Shown here: one piece after another, positions 25,708-40,554 of the stretch | Numbering within the stretch: position 1 is the first letter of the stretch | Layout: the number at the start of each line of letters is the position of its first letter | Assembly: GCA_018398815.1 (NCBI GenBank) | Contig: CM031610.1 | Location: 32,523,441 to 32,587,440, forward strand | Direction: 5' to 3' | Source: Conus ventricosus | Lineage: Eukaryota > Mollusca > Gastropoda > Neogastropoda > Conidae | DNA length: 64,000 nucleotides | Program-made: the position numbers and the translations under genes | The notes under the pieces: model-generated | What the model was told of the DNA's origin: nothing | What the model saw: the letters and a program-made list of their open reading frames with translations, nothing else | Databases searched by the model: none

Positions 25708-28700
25708 GTGCGTGTGCATACATATATGTGTCTGTTCATATTCAAATTTTATTTTGAGCATGCTGAAAAGTGTCTAAGATAAAGATCACACTCAGCAAAA
25801 CAAAGAACAACAAAGAATACAATAAGTAAGGTCAGAAAGGGACATTCTCTGTGTGTGCAAAATTTCAAGCTCTTCTTTTTTCTTCAAAAAGCTGATGGAG
25901 AATCAATCAAAAATTAATAACAAAACAGTTATACTTGTCATTTTTGCCTATGCACTCAGGGAAATTTGGCTGAAACTCTGCGCCAGTTTGGTTTTATGCA
26001 CTAAGCTGCATTCAACATAATGGATTTGCTGTGCCGGGTACATTTTCCAAGAAAACTTCCAGCTATTTAGAGTAACAGTTAGTGAAGAAATTACAACAGG
26101 AGATTCTATTCTGATTCAGACAGACAGCTATTACAACAGACGGCATTTTCATTTATGCTGATAGCCAAGGAGAATTTTTACAACAGACTGCATTTTCATT
26201 TATGCTCATAGCTGATGAGAATTATTGCAACAGACTGCATACTGAGTTAATCTCATACCCATTGAGATTTATCAAAGCAGTCTGTGTTCTTATTTGCAGT
26301 CACAGCTGATAAGATTACAACAGACTGCATTTTGATTAGTGTGTCATCGATGGGAATTATTAGAACAGACTGCGTTTTTACGCTGAAGGCTGATGAGAAA
26401 TACTACTGCAGACTGTGTTTTGATTTACTCTGATAGCTGATGAGAATTATTACAACAGACTGCAATTTCATTTTGGAAAACTGCTAGTGAGAACTGAAAA
26501 AAAACAGACTGCATTTTGATTTGAATGACTGCTGGTTAGTTATTACAACAGATTATGTTCTGACATGGACTGATAGCTGATGAGAATCATTGCACATATT
26601 TTGAATGAGAATATTTTCTTTCTCTTAACTATGTAAAAAAACTGAGAAATTTCCAAACTGAAAGAAAAGAATAAAATGACAACTAATACAGAGTAAAGAA
26701 ATAAACCTTTTTTTTCCAAACCATACATAAATTTCCATCACTGAAACCTAATATAACTGAGAGAGCAGTTCAGAGACTGCAAACCACAAACTTCCTGATC
26801 AACAAGCCCAGAACTTATAAAACCATTTAACCATGCACCAGAATAATAAATAATAAGTTCATTCATCAAAATATACAAACTAATCCAATACAAACTCATC
26901 GGTAACAGGGTAGGGGGTGGGAGTGGGGGAATGATGCAGGGAAGATAACCAACCACATCCAAAGAGAAGCTACCATTGTACACACCACAACCACACTGAT
27001 CTACTCAATTCACCATTGATGCGAACACTTGTCAAAACAGGATGCCACTGTGTGCTGTCCAGAACATCATTTCTAGCCAAGCATGTGTGTCAAAGTGTGA
27101 CATGCAGCATTTTCACAGTGGAAACATCTCTATAGTTCAACTCCACAGCAAAACTGGAAAATGGTAAAAAGTGCAAATGGGGGGTGGGGGAGTGGGGGTG
27201 GGAAATCTGGTGAAGGAGTGAGAAAGTGGAAGACAGAAACAGAGAGATAGTTGATGCCGATGTTTCTCAGTCTGCGTGACAAAACTGTTTTGAATAGCTC
27301 CATGTACTTATGGCTAACATCAATGTTAAAACCATGCATCTGTGGTACCATTCCTCTATTTCTCAAATCTATTTTTCTCCTTTCCTTAGACATAGGTTTG
27401 GTCCTTTTGGTTTAACAAGACAAATACGTTAACAGCCATAATCACTTTCTATATGAGAAAACCTATGCTTTCAAATGCATGCCTATACACTGCCTTGCTA
27501 GAAACAGCTGTTCGAGTATAGCATGCAATGGCATCATATATATGCAGGAAGAAATAGGTCTCACGCTGGTCAGATTGCAAAAGTTTAGTAGGGGTCGGGC
27601 ACTCACCCTGCAAGAAATGACAGAGAATTAACAAGTCTGATTAAAAAAAAAAAATGCATGTTAAGTTATGAAGCCAACAAACAGGACAGAAGGAGGGGGT
27701 AGGGGAGGTGGGGAGCGAGTTCTTAACTTTAATTTCTCTGTGAAGCAATGATGATAACGCACACAAACCTTAAATGAAGGCATACTCCTCCTTTACACTT
27801 TTTTTTTTTAAACACTTTTTTTTTCTCTCTTTGCCTAAACTTACCTTCCCAAAATTACAAGGTTCTACTTCACATATTTCAGATTGATACTCAAGTCTCC
27901 TACGTTCCACGTGAAAAGTCAATAGTCTTACTACCAGCAAGCATACATCAGAAGCTTTACTGCCTACCTTTTGAGAAAGCAAAGTGCTTTTTCTTTGTTT
28001 TTCAAAATCAACACTTTTAGCATAAGCAGCCTACAGCTCAGCAAAACAAAATGGCCTGTTCAGCAAACAGTTTGAGTTCACTTGGAGAGAAAAGCAACTG
28101 AATCATGAACATTTCAATTCACTGGCGAGGAAATAGTATGACACATGAAACCATCTCCTTTTATAAAACAAGTGTCGGCGATAGTCAATTTCAAGAGAAT
28201 AGTTTGCTCCCCCTTTCTCTTACTAGGTAAATCAATGTGACAGGCAGTATGTTATTCAAGCTGTCAATCATACTTTGTCTAACTAATGTATGCTAACTCA
28301 GGCTCAACAATCTTTTTCTTTTTTTATAACAGAAAACATAGAATTCTTATCCATTTTCCCAGAACAATCAAAGTTACATTCAGAAAGGAGTGTCTTCATG
28401 TTCAAATAATCAACACAACTACAAACAGCAACAAGTATGTGAAGGGAATGAAAAATGAAAAATGGTGAGCAACACGGACAAGTCTGAAATGGGTTAGTGC
28501 AGCACGTCTCAGCAGGCGATTCAGTGATGTTGATCAATACAAAATGCACCAGCCATTCCCGTGGTCACTTTACAGAGGTTAGAAAGGATTAAGGTTCGAG
28601 GATAAACCGCAAGAATAACCATCTAAGAACACACAAGGGAAGTGGCATGTACACACTTTGAAAGGTTGAAAGCCATGCTGTTATCGAGCCAATACGTGCT

Positions 28701-31438
28701 CAAGGGGAAAAAATAAAAGAGAGAGAGTGCATACCCACCCACTTTACGAGCACTGCAAATCTCGGCCACACACATTTTCCGCACACTGGGTTTTTTCTGG
28801 TGGGAGTCATCGCTCAGGTCAATCACCTCCAGCTTCTTTTCCCTCATCAGTCTGGCTCTCTCACGCCACTGCTTCAGCTCAGGATCCTCCTCACAGTCCT
28901 GCTTGGCCTTCCCGCCGAATGGGGACTTCAGCTTCAGGCTCATTCGGTGGAAAAAACCTTTGCTTTGAGATGACTGATCAGAAAGTTCTGGGCTCTTCAA
29001 GTCTGCCTGTGAACCGTCCAAGACGTCTGGTGCCACCCGACCATCTTCGGCTTGATCAACAAGCACAAAGGCTTCTTCTGCTTCCTCCACACTGGGAGGC
29101 TGCACTGTTATCATTTCTTGCAGCTCAGGAAGGGTGTCACTTGTTTCACCTCTCTTGTCCTTGTGCTTCTTGTGACTGGACTTTTTCCACAAGTGCGAAG
29201 TCAAAGACGATGACTCAACCTTTTTGTGCTGCCCGTTTTTCACACTGGGATCGGACAGAGAGCGTCTAAAGCGGACCCTTTCGTTGTCACTCTCTCCGTT
29301 TGCCTGAGATGCTTGGGCAGATAAAACCTTGCACACTGTCGTTTTAGTCTCTAAGCACTCAACATTAACACTGCCTGTGCTAACACTCTTTTGGGCGGCA
29401 GCCACACAACTTCCTGAGGTCAACAACAAGGGGCTAGGAGGACGTTGTAAATGCAGCTCAGTCTTTGTGGTATCAGGGACGTTCAAACTCTGTGAAGGGG
29501 AATGTGCACTGTCTGTTGGCACTATAACAGTCTGAGGAGTCTCACCATCTTTAGGAAACACTGCATCCACAATGATCTCTTCGAAAGACAGCGTCTGTGC
29601 CAACGTCCTGGTCTCCACACTCTGGGTGTCTTGGCCTTGGGTTACGTTCGTTTCTTCTTCACTGCACCTGAGCTGTTTGGCATGTTTGTGTTTTGGCCTT
29701 GGAGGAGGGATAGGGGGAGGGGCCTTTGAGATGGTACTTTGAATACAGGGCAACTGAAAACATCCAAAAAGCAAAGACCACAATACACCATCATAATGGA
29801 CCAGAAACAAACTGAATCAAATGCCGTGGAACCAGTCAGGACTAGTATTCACATACTTCAAAAGTTCATTTGAGCGATAAAAGGCATGATTTTTATCATT
29901 TATCAAAGAATGGTCTTGTGAAAATCTCTCTCTGAAAATACTGGATTCCTTGCTAACTGCCAGACAGGACTAGCCTCAAACTGCTGTCCCTTGCTCTTTG
30001 TTGTCTTAGCACAAAAGAACATTTTTCTGTAGTTCTTTGTTACTTAAGCCTACAAAAAGTTCCATACACAACGCTACAAGTTACTTCTATTATACTTTAT
30101 GATATCAAATGTCATTAGCCTAACTGATTCCATGGTAAAATAAACAGCAAAACAAAGGAAAAATTTCAAACGAAACAAGGATAAACAAAACACAAACCAT
30201 ACAGGGTTTTTTTTTAACCTTAAAAGATTTTTTTTTAAATCAGAGAGGCAACAGAGCAAAACCATTTACAGAGAAAGCTCACCAACATCAAATGAATGAT
30301 TTAATGAATATCCATCCAAACAAGCTTGCTGTATAAAATAAGTGGCAAAACCTTACAGTGACACTCAATAATTTTGTGTGAACATGATAAGGATACTTAG
30401 CAAGTATGGAAACCGAGCACAGCAACTCAATTTTAATAAAAACAAATATGCAGACCAAGTCTAATTCCTTTCCCTCCTTCTACAGTGTGGCCAACTGCTG
30501 GTTAGCTCAGCTGTGCATGTCATCATTTTTCAGTGTTCTGCCACCAAAGGCGTATGAAAGTGACAATACCCTACCAAAAGTCTCTCCCTCTCACACACAC
30601 ACAAAATACTGGTGTATGCATGCACTTACACAAACACAGACACAGACACACACACACACCGCACCTAGCAAAGAAAACTGATTGAGGCAAATTTGTACTA
30701 TGCGTGGAACGTGGGACATGCTAATCATCAAAGCAATGATGCATGGATACTTCATCCAGTACTCAGTTTTAAACAGCTAGTTTGACACCTTTTTTGAAAA
30801 TTGTTCCCCACTTTAAGAGCTGCTTCTTCATTTAATAACACGTTCCTTGCATTCATAAAATGACTGGAAAGCTTTGTATCTGCTTGATGACTGGCAGTCA
30901 AACATAAATGTGTGACACTGATTTGCCAAAACGTTATTTGCTTCCAGGTCGGTGACACAGGTATTCGGAATGTAACACTGCAAGCTGCTTTGCGATGTTC
31001 AAAAATGAAAACCATTCTCAAAAACTATTATTTCCATGGTTGTTTTGACAACTCTGTAGTTCCACAGCATGCAACAAATTCAGACGTAAACTACAGACAA
31101 TGAGTAGTAGTTGGCAATTCTGCGCAAGTTCAATTGCAGCTTCGATCACTATTCTCACATGAAACCCATGGATCACATGTGAACACACATGCTGCTTTGT
31201 TGCTTACTTATCATCCTTGAAATTACAAATCCTGGATAGTTAGAAAGGACTTTAAACTGTTTTAAAATACTGGATAAATTCCAAGTCTTTAAATGCATGC
31301 ACATCCTTTTTTTAGCAGATAAAATTCCCCAAACCACTGAAACAACGGTAACACAGGAAAGGATCTGTTCCTTGTTGTTTAACACTATCTTCAATGCTGC
31401 TACTGTTTGCTTGTTTGCATAGAATGACCATGTTGAAG

Positions 31439-31478
<40 letters not shown>

Positions 31479-32660
31479 AATTATATGCAAATGTGACCAA
31501 CAATAAATACATACACACTGACATATACGACAGATTTTAAGCCCAAACAACAGGAACATATACAATATGGTTAATCAAAACAAATAGAAAGAAAAATGAT
31601 AAAAATGATGAACAGAAGAAAAACATTATTTTTTACTGACGCCACTGAGAGAACAACATCGACACACATCTTAACATCCAAGAAAAAAGAAAATGAAGAC
31701 CAAAAGAAAAAATTAAACAAAAAACAAAAAAAAGATGTGGCACTTAAATCCAGACCGCAACTGGCCTATAACACATGTCTTTCTGATTTAGAAACGGAGA
31801 CAGATCTATGGATACAGGACTGGAACCATGCGTTCATCACAGTCATCATCTGAAATTGTAAAGAAAGAATTAGCCGACATCCATAAGCCATAAAGCACCC
31901 ACAGGCTGGGGGGACAGCCAGCAACAATGTCCTTGGGCCAGTGTGACACACGAGCGTAAAATGCTGTCTTTGAGTAAATACCAAAACATAAAATATATAA
32001 AGAAAGAACCAGCATTTGATTCACCCTCTCCAACCCACACTCTCTGCACCTTGAAATAAATTAAAACCAGAGAAAAGTGATGATAAGCAACATAGATATG
32101 ACACTAGCAGTTACATCATGTGTGTCATTAACTAAAAACAGAAAAAAAAGAGAAACAAAAGGCAATGGGACAAGAGACCGAGTCAGACAGATGGACTGAT
32201 GCAGACAGAATCAGACAGGGAGAGAGAAGGGATAAGAAGAGAAGAGACAGAAGGCTATGATGATGGCACAAAGATACAGTCCCTCAGATAAAGCCTACAG
32301 TTCCCTTACAGGAGCCGCTGTCGGGGACTTCCCTTCCTCTGACCCGGGGTTGACGCTTTCAGACTGCGACTTTTTGCTGCGTGGCGAACGCGGCGCTCTC
32401 TGGTACGGGTCCATGGAACCTGTAACATGGGAACCTTCAGTGTTGCTACATACAAAGATGTAGGTGATGGTCATACTCATGCAGCATGGAACGATAAGGG
32501 AGGGGAAGAGGACGACAACACAACTCTGAAAGACTTCTTAGATTCATTTCCAGCTCTGACTTGGGTCCATGAAACATGCAACATGGAAGTCTTACAACTA
32601 TCTACAAACATTAGTTGAAAAATATAGTCCTGGAGCATTGATTGAGATGGAGAAGAGACT

Positions 32661-32691
<31 letters not shown>

Positions 32692-35600
32692 AAAACAATA
32701 CCACCAAGTTCTCAGCTTCATTCTAGGTCATCTAGAACTCAAAGCAGATGCAAGTGACAGGACCAAAACAAAGCAACAGTCAGTTTGTTCAGAGAGAATT
32801 TTCAGGTTTCCTCACTCTGCTTGTACATAACAGAGTGAAACCTCAAATGTCCATCATGCACTGGAAAAATTCAACCATCACCCACTATCCACACCCCCTC
32901 ATTCCCCTTCCAAACAACAAACAAAACAAAACAAAACCAAGAAAAACTCTGTGAGAATGGAGTGAAATGAAGAGCAACTGTTTGAAGAAGGAATATAAAT
33001 CGCAAGAAAATGGTGAAACGAAACTTTCAAATGACTAGTTAAATTAAAATAAAATAAAAATTCCAGTCTGATTAAATACTTGTATAAAGAACTGGTTACT
33101 CATTCTGATGGAAAAAAAAAGCCATGTATTAGATACCTTCAGATGAAATATGGACTGATTGTCCCCTCTGAAAAAAGAACGATCAGAAATGATTAGATAT
33201 TTTCAGATACACCAAGGAATGATGGGTTGTTTTGACTCCTCTGATACACTGACAAATAATGGTTTATCCCCCCCTTTATATTTGCATGAAAATATGCAGG
33301 AGAATCTCTTTTACTGAACAATTAACTGTGTATCATTTCCAGTATTTTCCATTACTCCTTGAAAAGTGTGATTTTAAGAAAAACCAACATAACCATGTTG
33401 GATTGAAAATAATATTAAACAAATTTGGAAAAATGGCGAGTGTATGAACAGAACAGCATTGCAGGTGTTGTTTCCTATATTCAATATAGCTGACTAACTC
33501 ATCCCATTCACTAAACTACAGAATACAACAGACTGACAAACAGACAAGACAGACTAACCAAGAAACACACCCGAGTTTAACCAGATGTTCAAACTCACCA
33601 TACAACTCAGGCGTGCCGAGATTCAATAAACATGTTTTCTGTACAAAGTCAACAATGGCCAAACCAGAGTCATTGCCAAAGGCCATCCTGGAACATACAA
33701 TGGGACAATACAATAGCTCATGCACATCATACACAAGGCAAGGTACACCAATTGGTCTACACAAGTAATTATGTTCTTGTAAAAAAAAAAAAAATAACCC
33801 TGATCATATACTTCTTATACTTTAGAGATGTTTACAGATCTACTTTCTCAATATAAACAAAACTAACCTGGATTCATAAACGGGTGCAGGCAAAGCTGTT
33901 CTTAATTTTAACTCCCTTGGCACGATCGTGGCTTTACTGGCTCAGCATGATGGGCCAAGATCATGGCGCAGTTTGAGTTCCCACTAAACCTTGTCCAATC
34001 AACTGAATGAAAGAATACTAACCAATCTGTAAGCTTGTAACACTTCTGTGTGGTTTCTTTCTGCATTACTCACGCCATTTTGCCAGCTGATTGACTGATT
34101 TTTCAAAGTTTTTATCATCAAAATGAGCGACGAGAGCCAGCATGACTTCAAGGAGTTTGAAAATGACAGCAACTCTGATGGAGACGAGGAGGGTAAACAA
34201 GCTTTTATTTTTTGTTGCTAACTGAACAAGAAAGGTTTGTGTGCTTGCTTGTGATGGTAAGCAGTGGCTGTCAGAGCCTTTACTATTTTTGACTGATTTG
34301 TTTACAATTGCTTTGTAGCCATTGTGGGCATGTCTGTTTTTATTTTCATGTGTTTATGCAAGTACAAACTGACCAATTCACCCTTTTATTTATCAAAATT
34401 GTGTTGTTTGGTTGTTGTTTTTTTCGTCAGAGTAATATGTTTTCCTTTTTTCTTCCTTGAGAAATTGGGATATTTCTTATGTGTGTGATGTGGGTATATC
34501 CGTGGTGAGAAATTCATTATCAACACGGGAGTTTGTGAACTTACTTCCTATTACTCAGTGCTTTTTTTGTCTGTTTTACTTTTTTTCTTTTAATTTCCTA
34601 TTGTCAGCCATAAAAAACGAAAACAAAAATATTGTCAAGACTTTCAAAATTTATGTTTGTCAGAACTTGCAAAGTACTGACATCTTGATGGGGATGGAAT
34701 ATGGGGGTGGGTGATGGAAAGTGGTGCAAATTAGATCTTTTTTGTCATAGTTTTCTAATGGTCTAATTTTTTTGCAAACAAAACTTTGTGTTGTTTGATT
34801 TGTTTCTCCCCTAGAACCCAGCAGTGAAGACAGTGGAGGTGATGATGCTGACCCTACTGGTGCTGAGGGTTGCAGAGATGCGCACAGTGTATGGATGCCA
34901 ATCACTGGGGAGGATCCTGGTCCCAACCCTACCCCTTCACTGCAGTCCCAGGCCCCAAACATCCTCCTCCTCAGGACGCAAAGCCTATTGATTACTTCAA
35001 TTTGTTTTCACCCCAGCCTTTGTGAACAGAATTGTTGAGGAGACAAATCGTTATAGCCAGCAGTGGATTGATGCTAATGTGAACTACAGTCTACCTGCAT
35101 GATAAGATGAATTCCATAGTTCACCTGTGGAAAAAAAAAACGCAGAGGAATTCAGAGCCTTCCTTGGAGTTTCCCTGAACATGGGGTTACTCAGGAAGGC
35201 AATGATCAGTTCCTACTGGGACACAGCCCACCCAAGCCTGAGAACCCCCTGGTTCATGAGCCCTTTTCCAGGCACCGGTTCCAGCTGCTGCTCAGATTCC
35301 TGCATTTCAATGACAATGCCACCCAGCCTCCCCCTCCTGATCCAGGCCACAAGCTGCACAAGATTCAGCTCCTTGTGGATCACTTCAACTGGGCCTTCCT
35401 CCATCACTATCAGCCCAACATGAATATTTCCACAGATGAAAGCATGGTGGGGGTTCAAAGGCAAAACACCACATCTACATATGTTTATGCCCCTCAAGCG
35501 CCATGCCAGATCTGGTTGGTATAAAACTCTGGTGTGTGTGTGTGTGCGACAGTGGGAATGGCTACACTGCATTCTTTGAAGTGTTTAGAGGAAGGGACCC

Positions 35601-38600
35601 AGCTGCACCAGTCTATCCCCATGGCGCTACCTACGCCCTGGTCATGAGACTGCTGACAGTGTGCGATTTCCTTCACCATGGCCACCACCTTGGAGTTGAT
35701 AATTACTTCAGTTCCTTTGACCTCTTTTTTGACCTCTACCAACAAGGGTAAGGTAAGGTAATGTTGCTTATAGCCCAGCCGACTGCAAAGGGCCTATCAG
35801 GGCTGACCACAAGTGACAACAGCCACAGGGACACTCTGGTCACACAGAAGGGGACTATCCAGAGCTGCCAACAACCAGAGGTTGAGAAACCATGAAATAG
35901 CTGAGCGACATAAGGGGCCTCTCCTCTGTATGGCATAAAAGGATGGCAGTAAAAAGCCAGTCCTCCTTAGCTCTGCTGTTACTGGGGGACTTCCAGGGTG
36001 TGGTCAACAGGAGGGGCCAGCAGATCCAGAAACCCAAGGTGGTGGTGTGAAGTACAATGAGTCCATGGGAGGTGTTGATCTGAGTGATGCACGTTTATAC
36101 AAGTACTGTCGGAGAGATGAACAATGAAGCGGATGAACAAGGTGGCTTTTCCACTGTTTGGAAGGGCTGTGCTGAACAGCTTTATCTTGTATCACCTGCA
36201 GACCACAGATAAACCTAAGCTGACCAGGCACAAGTTCATGATCCAAATGATAAAAAGCTTGGCAGGCAACTACCACCCGCCCAAGGTAGTCTGACGACGT
36301 CGGACAGCAGCAGAAATACAGGCAGCCAGGGACAACCCACCTCTGCAAGTGGCTGCTGTCCAGCCAACCCAGCCCCAGCCAGGTCCTGCAGGAGCAGCAG
36401 GGGGTGGCCATGAGCTGAGAAAGCTTCCTGTGTGGGCAAGAAAAGGCATTGTGTGGCAGGCCATCCCAACGTGTGAGATCTGGCTATGAATGCCCTGTGT
36501 GTGATGTGGGACTGTGCCCCGCATGCTTTGCCAGGTATCATAGGAGATGAAGTGCTGCCCGTGCCCACCTTGTACATGGGTCTGTGAATACTTCTAGTGC
36601 TATTTGTGACACTGCAAAGACATTTGTGCCTATGTACTGACTGACCTTTTCCTGTGCGAGACTTTTTTTGTGAAAGTTCTGCGGAACTGCCTTAGATACT
36701 TTGAGTGACTACTGCTGTCATCAGATAGAAGGTAAAGTCTTCTTTTAACTTTTATTGCATTCGTCAGTCTTTCTCCTTTCCAAAAATGTATAGTTTTCTC
36801 ATTGCAATACAAAGTACTGAGAGATTCGAAACACGTGAGCAACAGAAAGAGTGGAAGGACTCTACAGACACTTATAAACCACTGGAAGTACTGGGGGAGT
36901 CTGTTGAGACTTACAATACTAAGGAAATACTGAGGAATTCTACAGAGACTAACAAGTTATGAGAAGTACTGAAAGACTCTACTGAGACATACAAATCACA
37001 GGAAGTAACGAAGGCTTCTAAAGAGACTTACAAACCACCATAAATGTTAGCAGACCCTACCATGACTTCGAAATCATAGCCACTATTGAAAATCTCAACA
37101 GAGACTTACAAACCACAGGAAATGTTGAAAAACTATACAACTACACAAAGACATACAACTCTAACCCCATACAAATCTACAAAACCATAGGATGTGTTGA
37201 AGAACTTAAGAGAGACTCACAAATCAAAGGAAATGTTGAAAAACTCTACAAGGACATACAATTCTAACAAATATTAAGACTTGATAGAGACTTACAAACC
37301 AAGGGACATTTTGAAAGACTCTGCAGAGACTTACAAGCCATAAGAAACATTGAAGGACACTGTGGATACTTCCAGGCCATAAGAAACATTGAAGGACTCT
37401 GTAGAGACTTACAAGCCATCGTAAGAGTTGAAGAACTCTACAGACCATAGGAAATGTTAAGAACTCCACAGAGACCTTTAAACCATAGAAAATGTTGTAG
37501 GACTCTACAGATTTACAGGCTAATGGAAAGGTTGAAGGACTACTATGACTTACAAATTGTAAGAAATGCAGAAAGCCTCTACAAAGATTTGCAAAGCCAG
37601 CAGACTAGCAAGTTTTGCGACTTCACGAGCAACAGCGTTTCAAGCACTGGTCAGACCTGTCCATTAGATTTTAAGCAGTTAGTTTGCAGATTGGAACAGT
37701 GTTCTAATCAGGTTCTCTTCCCTTACAAATACTGCTTGCAACTGCCCAATCATAGTCACTTTCCGAGATCAGGAGTAAATAACCCATAAGAAGTTTACTT
37801 CCCTTCTGAATTGGCTTTCTTTTTCACGACACCTATTCAGTTATGAACAATCACACAGAGTAGTTATATGTTCAAACACACTGTGAAACGAAAACACTGA
37901 ATAGCATGTGCAAGAGTGGAAAATGTGGAAATAGCGTTTTTTTTGTCAAGTGCGAGTCTGTGTGAGACAACGTACGAGTATGCTGCTCCTGTGCAGGAAT
38001 GATGAATAACTGCACACCTGTATCAGCAACAAATCACAGGAAGCTCTGAAAGATTCTACACAGTTTTACAAGCTCGGGAAGACTGTAAGGACTCTTGAGA
38101 GACTAACAAATCACAGGATGCACTGAAGGAGTCTACAGAATACAAGCCACAGGAATGTTACAGAACTCAACAAAGACTTACAAACTACAGACAATGTTGA
38201 AGAACTTTACAGAGACTTGCAAACTGTGGGCACTACTGAAGAACTCTACACAGCTTTACAAGCCTAGGAAAGAACTGAAGGACTCTTACGAGATCTACCA
38301 ATTTACGAACATCGTAACAGACTCTTCAGAGACTAAAAAACCACAGGCAGTATTGAAAGAATCTGCAGAGACTTAAAAGCTTATTTAAGGGAACAACTAA
38401 CAAGACTCTACGGACAGTTGCAAATCAAAGTTAAGTGTTCACAGACTACACACGGCAGTTCTGACTGCTGCATTAAGTCGCTTGAGTCAAAGTCTTAAAT
38501 AGCGTGAGACGGAAAAAGCAGAAGAAACAAATTGTGCGCTGGGTCTGTTTACTGTTAGCGGTCTTGTGTTCGACGCCCTGGAGTGTCAGGAGATAAAAGT

Positions 38601-38844
38601 CTCGCGCTAGTACTGAAAGCATGTAGAATAGCGAACTACACACTGCTTTGGTGTCTGTATCGCGCCTAAAGCTGACCTATATTTACACAACGACTGCACA
38701 CAGCCAAGCCCTGGTACACGGAAGAAAAGCGGAATTGTCTTTGTCCACAACACGCTGTGAGCTATTTTCGCGTGCCGGAACGAAGTATCTGTTCCGAAGC
38801 GCTTGAATTCTTACACATACACGAACACATACGCGTGCGCGCGG

Positions 38845-38882
<38 letters not shown>

Positions 38883-40028
38883 CGCACACGCATGCACACA
38901 TGCGCGCGCACTCACAATATGTACATAAAAGCAGAAACTTACCGTCAATACCCTCATTATGATTATTAACATTACAGATGTGGGTATAGGTATGAACTTT
39001 AAACAGCATGACTAATGGAAAAAAAACAACTACAAAAAACAAGACAGCGCTCTTGGACGAAAAACTGCTTTGGCAACAAGTAGAGTTAGATAGTGTTTGT
39101 GTGTGGTGCGTGTGGTGTGTGTGTGTGTGGTTGTGTGTGTGTTGTGTGTGTGTGTGTGATGTGTGTGCGCGCGTTTGTTCTGTGAGAGAGAGGATAGGAG
39201 AGAGAGGAGAGAGAGAAGAGAGAGAGAGAGGAGATGAGAGGAACGAGAAAAGAAAGAGAGAAAAGCAGGTGGAGTGAGAGAGAATGGTGAGTAAACATGA
39301 CTAACAAGTCCTGCACGCAAATTTACACTTATAAATCAATAGGGAAGAAAAGAAAACCATGAACGTGAACACGGGCGCGATCATGCAAAAAAAATGAGCG
39401 GAGAGGAGAGAGAGAGAGAGGTTTGAGAGAGAAGAGAGTGAGAAGAGAGAGGAGAGATGGAGAGTCTGAATAGAGAGAGAGCGGACGGGGGAAGAGATTG
39501 GGGAGGTGGGGAGGATGGGGTGGGGAGGATATGACTGAATGAGAATGAGAATGTACATACATAAAGAGAAACAGACATGACGGATACCTTGTACACACAA
39601 AATCAATACAAGCATTTGAAGAGAGAGAGGAGCGCGGGAGGAGATTGGAGCGGTGGTGGGAAGGGAGGACTGATTAATATAATAATGAAGAACATGAATG
39701 CACAGGATAGCTTTGTACATACCAAATACAATAACGCATGCTCAGAGAGGAAATGTTTCACATGACAATTGGCTTGCACTCATAAATGAACAATCTATCC
39801 GCTCTCTCTCTCTTTCTCTTCTCTCTCTCTCTATCACACACACACACACACACACACACAACCAAACACACAATCTCTCTCTCTCTCTTCTTTCTCTCTA
39901 ATTCTCTCTCAACACACACCACACACCAATCTTCCTTCTCTCTCTCTCTCTCACACACAACACACACACACACACACACACAACACTAAAAATTACATAT
40001 ACACGGCAACGGCATCTCGAGTTGAGGC

Positions 40029-40104
<76 letters not shown>

Positions 40105-40506
40105 AGGAGAGAGAAACTGAACTGAATGTCGTTGTTGCATGCATTGAACTTCACAGAACAAAAAAGATATCACAACACACCACACACACCACACACACAC
40201 ACACAAACAAACAACAACAACATATACACGGCACACGGCATACCATACGGACTGAGGAGGGTCAGGGAAGGGAGGGAGGGGCGAGAGAGAGACACAGTGA
40301 GAGAGAAAAGAAGGGGGAGGGGGGAAAGAAAGGAAAAGAAAAAGAGAGAGGAGAGAGGCTGAGAGCGAGGTGAGGAGAGAGAGAGAGAGAGAGATGCTGA
40401 ACTGAAACTGTCGTGCATTGAATGATTAACAGAACAAAACGATCAACAAACCAACACAACACACACACCCACACTCACACCACACACACAACACATGACT
40501 CAACAC

Positions 40507-40554
<48 letters not shown>

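Larger units (their letters stand above)
17882..28738 (-). other. Tomosyn intron 18 (10.9 kb)
   Basis: This long AT-rich intron carries decayed minisatellites (19,380-21,330 and 26,070-26,610), a dead LINE (23,230-24,720), and short CA/GT runs at 22,461-22,487, 22,787-22,802 and 25,670-25,712. The rest (17,882-19,380; 21,330-23,230; 24,720-26,070; 26,610-28,738) shows no recognisable gene or element. Confidence 0.75.

Noticed and set aside
28727..29269. 180-codon open frame on plus
   Set aside because: It is the antisense of tomosyn exon 18, which has homologous neighbours, splice sites and matching phases.
35745..35850. SINE insertion inside the piggyBac copy ('tatagcccagccgac')
   Set aside because: The stretch can be read as the normal piggyBac segment before the 'RRGQQIQKPKVVV' block; no target duplication is seen.
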